Shown piece by piece: positions 23,501 through 35,362 of a stretch of 64,000 bases of DNA. Source of the stretch: Bolinopsis microptera (taxonomy: Eukaryota; Ctenophora; Tentaculata; Lobata; Bolinopsidae); NCBI RefSeq assembly GCF_026151205.1, contig NC_087081.1, forward strand, positions 2,423,246-2,487,245, given 5' to 3'. The notes beneath the pieces were generated by a model. That model did not search any database and was not told the DNA's origin. It saw only the letters and a program-made list of their open reading frames with translations. The position numbers were made by a program, and so were the translations under genes. Position 1 is the first letter of the stretch. Every line of letters begins with the position of its first letter.

Positions 23501-23580
23501 AGATGGGGGGACCGCCCACTGGTCCTCAGGATCAGATGGGCAACATCATGATCCCCAACCAGCTGCCCAACTTCAACCCG
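20513..23580 (+). CDS. CREBBP: CBP exons 1-4: N-terminal region
   Basis: Residues 1-199. The start ATG 20513 is chosen because the next residues, [14 protein letters not shown], match the 'P..KR.KL' nuclear-localisation motif at the beginning of human CBP/p300; an ATG at 20496 opens only a 6-codon frame. The remainder is Met/Asn/Gln/Pro-rich and disordered ([31 protein letters not shown]). I see no counterpart of the vertebrate nuclear-receptor-interaction segment. Confidence 0.85.
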
Positions 23581-24849
23581 GTAAGTGTTATCTTAAATGT
23601 AACGTCTAGGAGTGTGTGTGTGGTATGTTTTTGGAGCTTTAATGTTCACGTTTTTGAGTAGCACATGCAGTCTTTTGTTGTCCTCTTCATATAATGGGGT
23701 TTGCAGATAATTGCAAAAATTCTTTGCCTAAAATAGCATCCATTTTTAGAGAACACCAGCTTTGGATCGGAGTTCATCCAGCGGGAGCACGACAGCTTTT
23801 TTTCAAGAACTCGTGCGTACTGCGTAATCAATGCTCGTCACCTCAATAAGGAATTGTTAGATTGTTGAATATCGAATATCGATACATTATGTAAATAAAT
23901 AATCACTTTAAAGTTGAATCTAAATATGTCTTTCACAGAACCAGCAGATGTTTCACGGCCCAAACCCGGGTAACCCACGCTCCCAAGACGGGTCAGGTGA
24001 CCACTGTCGCCTAATCCAACAGCAGCTTGTGTTGCTGCTCCACGCGCACAAGTGCCAGCAGCGTGAACAGACCAATGGTGAGACACAGCCGTGTAGGATA
24101 CAGAACTGTAGTACGATGAAGGGAGTTCTGGCCCACATGACCCAGTGTAACCTGGGTCGTGCCTGCACTGTAAGTATTATTACCCGATTATTGGATTAAT
24201 TACTTCGTATTAAATTCAGGAACTAATTCATTTCAAAACTTATGTAAAGTTAGCCATTTAAATGTTTTTGGCTGCATTTTCAAAAATTTCTATCAACTGA
24301 TCATCTGTGTTGTACTGTTAGTTATTTTACTGTAAATCTATCATTTACGTTTCTTTACAGGTAAGCCACTGCGCGTCCTCTCGGCAGATAATCATGCACT
24401 GGCGGAACTGTCCTCGTCGTGACTGTCCAGTGTGTCACCCCTTGCGTGACACAAACAGTCGAGCACTGACCGATGGAATGCCCATGGCCCATAACAATCC
24501 CGGAAATCCACAGAATCACCAATTGCCCAATCCTGGATACCAAAACGATCCTAATGCTAGCAATGCTAATGCGTAAGTTTGAACTAATTTTTTTTAACAG
24601 TTGTAGTAGGATGCCTAAGTGCAGTTGTCTTTTTTTTCAGTTAATATATCTTTATGGCAACAAGAAATGACAACTTTGCTGCTGCACCTTTGTCTTATTA
24701 AGAAGCTGTTGGCAACACAATTAATATGAAAATTAGAAATATTGCAGACAAATAACCGACAAATACCCAGGATGAACCATCAGCAACAGCAGCAGCATCA
24801 GCAACAACAAGCGCAGCAGCATCAGCAACAACAACAACAGCAACAGCAG

Positions 24850-24887
<38 letters not shown>

Positions 24888-27800
24888 GCAGCAACAGCAA
24901 CAACAGCAGCAGCCGTCCTGGGGAAGCCAACTCAGTGACGCGAAGCGTAAAAACGTTGTCATGAAACTGTAAGAAATATATTTAATCCATTAAGTTAAGA
25001 CTTTCTAGAAAAAAAGCATTATCAGTATTTGCTTACCTCTTATAAAGTTATAATCTTGCTTGGATATATTTTATAATATCTTAGCATAATATTGGTAATC
25101 ATATCTCCATACTGACAAGTTCTTTTTCCCCACAGGGTCCATGTGATTTGTCCGTCTACCAAGACAAACGAAGCAAACGCACACAGAGACAAACGATTTC
25201 ACTCGCTCTACCAGTATGCAGAGGTTGGTGTTCTAATTGTTCTAATTGAAATATAACAATCTGTAGTCTGTCATTGTTATGTTTCATGAGCGTTTCATAT
25301 TTGCGGCTGGTCTGACTAGGAAAGATTCATGGTTGACACTGTTTTATCCTTTTCAGCGGATAGAAAAGACAGTGTACATGTCGGTCAGATCTTTTGATGA
25401 CTACCATAAAATGTTAGCGGAGAAGATTTGGAAGATTCAGAAACAGCTTGACGAACAGCGACAGGTATGACTTCCAGATTTTAAGACTTAGATGTTTCAA
25501 GTAAATTCGCTTTATAACACACTTATCTTTATTTAATTACTATTTTAGATGCAGCATCGATTTTAAACGAAGCACTCAAATCGCAACTAGTTACTTACAC
25601 CTTGATTCCGGCAATCTTGCAAAATAATATGAGCTACGAAACTATAACCAAATGTTCAAATTGAACTGCCAACAAATATACTACTAAGATGTATGAGCCA
25701 AGTAGCCTCATCGCTGCTGCAGAAAATAGAACATACTTGCCTATCCATAGAAATGAAGAATATGCAGTAATACTTATATTTTAAACTTAAACGTTTCTCT
25801 CGGTAAAAATGGATGCCAGTCCATTTCACACGTGGCATTTTGTTAGGATGTTATGACTTTTATACTTCTAAACAGGAATACGCATTACACGTGACCTACC
25901 TATTACACGTGACCTACCTATTACACGTGACCTACCTATTACACGTGACCTACCTATGTCCTATTAAGAACCGTTCAATTGAGTGATCGAATTTTGTCCG
26001 CTGACTACTTCAATACTCGTGAGATAAATTAAACTGATCTATTAATTGATTAAAATTTGCTTCGTCAGAACCGGGATAGGATGAGGAACAGAGCACCAGA
26101 TCAGAACGGAATGCCTCCTCAGTCTCCTCGACTTCCGAACACTGCCTCCCCCAGCGCCAGCAACAACAGCGATTCCAATTCAGGCAAGTTCAAGGATCTA
26201 AGTTATAAAGCCTCCCTTAGTTTTTGATAATTTCTTAGTATTATGTTATTGCAGTTCTGGACTTAACTGTATTTGCAAGTAAATACCTCATTATTTCAAA
26301 ACGAGTAATCTTCAGCCGAATTTTGAGAAGAAAAAAAAAACAACATATTTATTAAAATTGCTCCCCAACCCACACGTTACAACTGAATTCATGCTTGTTG
26401 CAGGTCAAATTTCCCACCTGTTTTGATAGTAAATTATGCTCAGCGAAATATTGAAAAATGTTGTGGAGTTATTTGAATGAGCCCAGTTCTGGAGTTTTGG
26501 CATCATAGTTGGCAGGATAAATGTGTCCTTGTTACTTTTGACAAGACTCCCAACATTACGGTGGTGTAATGGATAATTAAGTAAGTGGTAGTTAAGAAAG
26601 TAAGTGGTAGTTATGATCAGTTTGGTTCCGCCTAACTTTAATGGAGGTAGCGTAGTTTGTAGTATGTCATTGAGGCTAGGAAGCTAAGTAGTGCAACAAT
26701 AATGTAAATGCTAAAATAGTTAAAATAGAGGGACGAGTTGGAGTGAACGTTTCAGTTTCACCAGCGCAGCATAAATATTTGGAAATAATGTAATTTCGAT
26801 TGTTAAATGCCGCCAGAGGGCAACGGTGCGGACACACACAAAAGGATGCTTCATACAAGGCGTCAAACCAGTTGCTATTTCAAAAACTTCGGGCAACTTC
26901 CACACTTACACTATGTTTCAGCAATTCAAGCAGAGTTGAAGCTATCAGTATTTTACAGACGGATATTGATTAAATGTATGGCAGTTTAGGTCCGTTGAAA
27001 AATGTTAAAATAGTCTGTTTTTGGATACAATAAAACACAATCGATAGCTGCTGTCAAAGCGGCTTTGTAGCAAAAAACCTTAAATAATTTGGATTATTCA
27101 TGGTATGATAATGTCTTAAAATGTAACACTCACACTTCACATTTTACCTCTTTCGTTTATTCGTATCCCCTTGTGCATTCTGGTTTAAGTTCAGTGCTTT
27201 TCAGTAACAGTCAGATAATATTATGTTAAAAGTTAATCTCCCTTCACTTTAACCAAAATATTGTGCTGCACAATTTGTGCACAATTGCAGGATTTCTAAT
27301 TTGCTAGGTGGCATCTTGTCAGGAGACTTCTCCTTGACGACAGTTAATCTGCTCGAAAGAATCATTGCTGACATTGTCACTGGTTAATTTACATCGTCCC
27401 AACCGAATATCATATCATTTCTAGCCAGATCTTCCTTGTTATAAAAATTCTGAAATACATTTTTCAAGTTTGCCGCCTTGAATCTTAGTGTTACACAGCT
27501 GTATCGAAATTTTCAGTGGCCTCAGTTTTGAAATTCTAAAAAGACAGTTATTGTTAGACGCGGCTATTTGAGACATCACTGAGTAAAGACTCTTTACAAA
27601 GTTCTAGGAGTAGGAGACTCCTAGTTTTTTGTTTCATCTTTGTGGGTCTCATTCAGTGTGTACACAATACGATATGTAGCGTTTACATCCAGACTGGTCT
27701 CTGATCTGCGACATGGATATTCCATTGAATAAACACACGTTCTTTGAACCCGAAAAATGACCAGTGAACCAATTTTCACACGTGGAGTTCTTCACTCCTT

Positions 27801-30800
27801 GGAAAGCCTATTTGACTCTAGCTTTAGCCTCTATCTCTGATTTACTGGTCGATAATTTTTATAAATTTTATAACTTCCAATATGACAAGTTATCATTCCC
27901 GGGTACACGCTCGCCAAATCCGGCTAAAAACATTCCAAATCACAATATCAATCATAACTGGGTAAAGAAATATAGATCCCAGATCACGAAGTCGAGAAAA
28001 CTTCGAAGCTGCAGCTGCGGGGTCTACTGTGCGTCTGTTCCTGAAAACTATGACTTTCGTTGATTTGTCGATCTGGGCTCCGATGAGTTTCATTTTTGAT
28101 GAAACTCTGAAAGTCTATCGACCAAGTATAAAGTGAACCTAGATCTGTATCTTGAACTTAGATTTCATTGAAAAATGTACCAAACTGTTAAATTCTATCC
28201 GCCACGGTTCAACAAAACGTCGCTCTTCTTAATCTTGACCCTGCCAGATATTCGTTAGGTCTACATTTTACGCGCGCGCGTAAAGAAACCACACAATTTA
28301 GGCATCGGCGGTAACCTAATATAGATTTTCTGAAGCTCTCTCTCTGTACTCTCTAGCTCTCACTCTTGGCTCGACTGTGTTTAACACGAACGCGAACGGT
28401 TAGAATAATCCCAATATTTCAGCTGACCAAGTGATGCCAAGTCCCAAGATAAAACAGGAGAAGACAGATTCCCCAGATCCGACGACAAATTCCGTCCCAG
28501 TACATCCGAACCCAGTGGTTAGCTCGCCAAATCTCACTTTTCTTAAATTTATGACTTGAGACCACACATTTAGCTTCGATTTGATGTGATAATAACTCCG
28601 TGAAACACAATGCGTAAAACAAAATCTTCTTTTCAGACTCCAAAACAAGAAGTTGTGGACACTCCAATGGTGAAGGTAGAGAAAACCTCGCCGGGTGGGA
28701 AGGAAAGTCCGGAGCCGCAAACTTCTCCCAAGAACGGTCCTATCAACAAAAAAGGTAAAAAATACTATTGGACGAGTTTGATCCTCTAATAAGGTCAGAA
28801 AGAACTGAAATGAATAGTTTTGACGACGAAAAAACATTCTATAACTGTCAGTCATTGCATATCGCCAAATTATATGGCAAACCAAATTGGAAGGTTTAAA
28901 ACAAAGGAGAGACAAGGAGAAAAATGCCGATTAGACGTAGTCAAAATCAGTTGTTGCATCTCATGATCTACAATCAGGGGTCGACCGGGATCGGAATTTT
29001 GTCCTGGCCGGGACCGGGCCGGGAATCGAGATGACCCTCATCCCGGCCGGGACCGGGACCGGGATCAGCTTAATTCCGGCCGGGACCGGGATTTTCACGA
29101 TATTTCTATGTTGAAATGGAACATTTTAAGCAACCTTCGTATAAAAGGTCCATTATTATATCTTCGGATGAAGATGAGCCTGAAATCTAATCAATCCTTC
29201 GAGTTTCGATTTTCATTTCGATTAGTTCGATTCTTAACAGTCGTTTCATTTGTCCAAATCAAAGTAATAAAATATGAATTTGAAGCTAAATTGGATTAAA
29301 AAGATCAAAATTCTGCATTAAAAATCCCGGCTAATATCCCGGCCAAAACGGTTATCCCGGCCGGGACCGGGACAAAAATGCCAAATCCCGGCTTTGCCGG
29401 GATCCCGGTCGAGCTCTGTCTACAATATCCACCTCACAATCATTGAGTTAAATTTGAATATGAGAAATAATATTTCCACTAGAATTCCACCAAGATTACA
29501 TCTTCCATCAAAAGCAAAGCTGGCATTTATTTTAAGGGTTTTAGTTTCAACCTATCTACAACTATGTCCTATTGATATTACTTTTCTTGCTTCTGTAGAT
29601 TTCTACGATTATTTCACAAACATATTTGCCAGTTTTCACAAGAGACGAGCTGTACACCGAGCTGCTGCCAATTCTGGAAACCTTGTATAACATGGACGAA
29701 GGGGTTTGGTTCAGGGAGCCAGTGGACCCCGAAAAGGAGCTGATACCAGACTACTTTGATGTTATTAAGAATCCTATGGATTTTGGAACGATCAAATCCA
29801 AGCTAAGCGATGGTGGACACTATTCTAATCCTTGGCATGTAAGTTATTTGTCAGGTTTTGACTGATAATAAGACAATTGAAAGGATCTCTTATAATCAAT
29901 AAGAATTCTTTCTCTCGTAGTTCTTTCTCTGATAATGCCTGCCCTTAAAATGCTAGTGGTATTTATCAGATTATACTGGAATTGGTAAGAGAGGTTGTCA
30001 GATGTACGAGGTTCTTAACGCAAGTTAAGATAAATGACTCGTTTAACCAACTAAGCAAAGGCGGGCAATTTGCAAGAGGGATGAAGATATTCGAAAGTAG
30101 GGGGTGAAGAGCCAATTTAGTGTTTTACCGGAGGCAAAACTCGATACGAACGCCAGAAAAGCTTTCTGAATTCATAAATCTAGCAACATAGAAAATCGTG
30201 GTCCACAAAATTATGAACAACAATTATATTATGATTTGGTACACCGAAGCAGTTAAGTACTAAGTATAAATTTCAGCAAATTTCTCGGAATCATACGAAT
30301 AAAGGGAATTGGAATACACTGTAAAATAATTCTTTTGAATAAGCTAAATCGAAATCCGGTCAATTCGATAAATTACCGGAAGCAATGAGATCAATCCAAG
30401 TCTAGACATTAATGGTTCTAGATAAATTGTGTCAAATTTGACCAAGAGAGCTAAAAATTTGCCTACTATTAGTATAGTTATTGTTTGACATCTGCTATTT
30501 TTAAATAAACTTTTGCATTTCACTAAATTTTAGAATATGGAGCTGAAATTAGGACTAGTGCAGTAGAATTAAAGCTCTTGTATGTTAGCAATATCGGCTG
30601 GCAGAGTTTTGAGATAAATTACCAATAGTGGGCTTAGTAAATGTTAGTGGTTATCGTATGCTTAAATAATTGAAAATATCAAATTAAAAAAACATGTTTC
30701 ATCTTCAGTTTATAGACGATGTCAATCTAATGCTGAAAAACGCGTTCACCTACAACCGCAAAAATACTCGAATCTACAAACATGCTGCGAGGTTAAAAGA

Positions 30801-33800
30801 CGTTTTCAAGGCGAAGATCGGCGCTCCCATGAAAAAGTTGGGATACTGCTGTGGCAAAAATGTGAGTGATTATATGGTGATAGTTAAACTCTAAAAGTGT
30901 TCTTATCCATCTGTTATGTAGTTGTGATTTGAAGAAACCATATCCCCAAAAATCTTTCGTCTTGACGCCACGAAAGTGCATCTTAAACTGAAACCATTCC
31001 CAACCAATTAGTAATTAATTAGGAATTTAAGCCTAAATTGATCATTTAATTAACCACACCCCAGTATGTGTACTACCCTCTGGTTCTCTACTGTAACGGT
31101 TACGGCGGTGCACTCTGCCCCTGGTCCATTGCTCGAGATGCGGAGTACTTGGAGTACATCTGTCCTAACACCAAATCTCCGTGAGTATAGCCCAGTAAAA
31201 TGCGATTTTCCCCCTTTTTTTTTCATTTCTTTTTTATAATCTTATTTCTTTTTTATCAAGACAACTTAAGTTTAAAATAATCAAACAATTAAATAATGAT
31301 ATTATTTGTCTCCAGATACCACTACTGTCAGCGGTGTTTTAACGAACATAAGACTGACTACATTCCCCTGCCGGACGAGAGTGGCAGCACCCTCAACACA
31401 GAGAAGATCTCCAAATCTCAGTTCACAAAGCTTTGCAATGACAAGATCACCGAGGAGGAGTAAGTTTTAGGGCCGTGATTACTGGCCACGTGATTACCAC
31501 GTGAATAATGCTCAAAATCACGCAGTATAGTTTAATTTGGGCTGTCAAATGAAATATTAGATGCGAAACTTTAGAATTTAGATTTGCTGTCGATAATATA
31601 ATATATTTTTTCTTAAATATCTCGAAATTTTGCCGCGAAAAATACAGAACTTTGTTTATTAATGAGCTCAGCTCCTGGAATAGCTTGTCTGGGTTCCCCT
31701 TGTACCCCCTCACCGCCTTAAGTAAGTTAAAATATTCTTAACTAACACAGTTACACTTAGTCTTAAGTAAAAAGCGTGTTCCCTCCCACTGCGGAGGTTA
31801 TGTAGTTATTGTTCGATAGTGCCGACTTGTAATGACTAATTTCTCAGGAAATGCGAATGTAAGGTGTGTGGTAGGATATGGCATAAAGTGTGTGCACTAT
31901 ATCTCGAAACAATATATCCTGATGGTTTTACTTGTCCTAACTGTAGACAGAGCCAAGAGGGCAAGAAGGAGCATCGCTTCGTCGCTAAAAGTAAGTGTTT
32001 TATATTTGGTTACCTGAGCCCCCATTCCCAATATTAAAAAGTAGCCGTAAAATCTTTGATTAGCGGTTATTTACGATACATGATAAAAATGTCAAATCAC
32101 ATGACTACTGACTTGTACAGTACATATTCAATATTCATTCACAAACAAAGGTAAATTTCCTTATGCCTGTTCATATTCCCTCTCTCTAGCTCTGAGAAAG
32201 AAAGAGACAGATCAATGCACAGATAGTCATATCTCCAGTTTCAATCCTGTCTACAGTTACACAACATGTACATATTGTGTTGTTGACAGAGAGCAGCTCT
32301 CCTCTTGCAGAGAGCTACGTGATATACACCATTATTACACATATAAAGTAACATATACACTTACACAGTACACACCAGTCACCACGTGACATATTGGGTG
32401 TATTATACCTGATATCTCGTGTAGTGTGTGTGTGCCTGATACGGCCTGGTTCTTGAACATCAGCCATACAATGACTTGAAATAATGGTATTCTAATCCGC
32501 TGCTCAAATGCTAACATACCCGCTTTAATGGCACTTTCAAGTTAGTTTCTAAACTAGGACCGATGTGAATGATGATAAATGTCCAGTGGGCTATAAGATA
32601 TATAATAACGTAATATAGCTTAGTGGATTTAAACCTAATAAAGAAATCGTACCCGGGTCAATTTGGCACGAGAGATCACTGTGTGTGTGTACTTTACACC
32701 CTACTGTACACTTTATAGCATGTATACTGTATAGTATACTGTATAGTCGTCTACTGTGTATAGCTGGGTACCGTGTCCGGTGTATAGCGGGACACTGAAC
32801 GTTTATACCTGGCATTAACTTCAGATATAATTCCACAAATATTCTTCTGATTTTCTTCAGATAATCAGTAGTCTGCAACTCACACCGATATCATTCTGTA
32901 GTCAGCGCGTCCTGTTAGTGTTCGACATGAAATACGCATTAATATGTTGCGAAGAGACAAAGTTGACGCCAAAATTATTCTGAAATTCAGTACAATGTCG
33001 AGCGCGTGTAGGTTGCGTGTACCATACACACGAACGCGTGTGATGAAGGTGTAAAATGTTGGTACATTGTTACGGCGGAATGCCCTTGCCGTTCAAGACA
33101 ATGTATAAAATGTGTATGGATATTGGATATCATGATATGCAATTAGTTTGTAATGATATGTGATTATGTGTTATGGTATGTACAGCTCGGTACGTAAATA
33201 TGTAATATATGTAAGTGTAATGTGTATAGTGTAGGTTAACACGTGTCATGTTGAGAGGGGCTGGATAATGACAAGTTGGTTACAAAATGTTACACTATCT
33301 GTGTGTTACACACGCTGTTACACGCGCTGTTACACGCGGGTCAATCGTGGACGGAATTCGGTTGAGTTTGTAATGGGCTATCGTACACTTTTCATGTAAC
33401 ATTGAGTGCGTAGTGTTTAGAAATACATGGGTAACACGGCGAGAATCCGTCTCAAAGTTTGCCAAGCGAGTTGTGTGTGGGTTATAATTATAACACATAC
33501 AACACTTTGCTTCAATGTTAGTTTCAGGGCTGAAGCGGACACTTTTTGCGGTGAAGTTCGGGTGTAATGATAGGTATCAGGTCATCTTACATGTATTGAG
33601 TTTATAGTGTAAAGAGCTACATCCAGGGTAATGTGTCTTATGTAGTATACACAAACACTAGACGGATTGTTTGAAGGGCGCGGGCGTACTCTCGCTCTCT
33701 CTCTGGGCATTTGTATGTGTACTTCATGGTATTACTTGAGGTGTATACATTTATACAATACACATTGTAAAATGGAAGTATTATGTGTTGTCATGTACAT

Positions 33801-35328
33801 TTGTATATATACATTCGCATTCTTCGCTATGTTTTCATTGAAATACGCGTACATTTAAGTATCCAATACATTTTTATGTATACTTTTCTCCAAAAAGGAG
33901 CAGAGGCGATTCTAGTCGATGAATTTGTTCCAAAGACGCGTGCGTGTGGATTGGGTGTCAAATTACACCCACAGTGAAGCAAGAAGGGTGTAACACAAGT
34001 AATGTACCATGGTACACTGTATGTACATTTTACAAAAAGAGTGTAACAAGTTATGTACCATGGTAAGCTGTATATAAATTTTACAAGATGGGTGTAACAC
34101 AAGTAATGTACCAAATAACGGAGTAGTTCGCTGTTTATTAGTCTCATGATTGAAATACTGATATCTGGATATTATCCGGTTGGAAGAGACAAGGACAAGT
34201 GAAACAAGGAAGTTAGGAGTAAGGGCAAATTTTCGGCGTCAACGCCATCTTCAGGCTAAAATTGTTATAAATGTTAGTATATAATAAATGCTTCTATACT
34301 AGTTAAAATGCTAAATTAAAATTACACACACTGAATACAGGTTACATCAAATGGTATTGTACATTACATTGAAAATAGTGATGTACACACGTTTTACACT
34401 CTGTCCAAGTACATAATATCTACTGAACAGCAGGGTCGTGTGCTATTTGTTTAAATTTGTCTTTGAATATGTTGTAAAAGAAATCCCTTAAGCTTCTCGC
34501 ACTCTTCTTTGTTATTGATACTAGGTTTAAATAAATTAATGTAGTAAGCTTCTGTCACTTTACGTTTAATGGTCAACAACGGTTACCAAGACCCACGACG
34601 TATAAACAAAACAGGACGACTTCACCCTCTCTCACCTACAACACGTCATAACCCTTCATCATCAAACATACAAGATACCGACCACGTAACATGCACTCTA
34701 CCATTCATCAACGAGCCATTTTCCAAAGAAGTCACTCAATTTGCCCTCTCACACAACTTACCGGTCAAATTCATATTCACACCAGGTAAGAAACTCTCAG
34801 AGATCTTATGTTCATCACGACCACACGACAAACCACACTGCACCATACCAAACTGTATCATATGTCCACTCATCACAACAAATCACGACTGCAAACCAAA
34901 ATGTGTCATATACAAAGTTACATGTAAATTATGTCAAGAGCTATATATAGGGGAAACGAGTAGAACAGCACACGATAGATTTTCAGAGCATCGAAGAGCA
35001 GTCAACAGGCCTTTAACCTATCCTGATAATGCGTTGGCTGCTCATTATTCAGAGTTTCACGATAACATAGAACCAGATATTTCCTTCGATATTTTAGAAA
35101 TTAACTTATATAGCACCATTAAACGTAAAGTGACAGAAGCTTACTACATTAATTTATTTAAACCTAGTATCAATAACAAAGAAGAGTGCGAGAAGCTTAA
35201 GGGATTTCTTTTACAACATATTCAAAGACAAATTTAAACAAATAGCACACGACCCTGCTGTTCAGTAGATATTATGTACTTGGACAGAGTGTAAAACGTG
35301 TGTACATCACTATTTTCAATGTAATGTA

Positions 35329-35362
<34 letters not shown>

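Noticed and set aside
24748-24770. CBP exon 7 beginning at the stronger-looking acceptor ATTGCAG
   Set aside because: With exon 6 ending in phase 2 this start gives an in-frame TGA before the Gln tract. The AG at 24769-24770 keeps the frame.
24733-24930. Minus-strand open frame rich in leucine, resembling a membrane segment
   Set aside because: It is the antisense of the CBP CAG/CAA polyglutamine tract.
27764-28063. 99-codon plus-strand frame in CBP intron 10
   Set aside because: No splice site pair keeps it in phase with exons 10 and 11 and no domain is recognisable.
33827-34147. 106-codon minus-strand frame
   Set aside because: It runs through the 53-bp tandem repeat; the repeated WYITC-type peptide is a repeat artefact.
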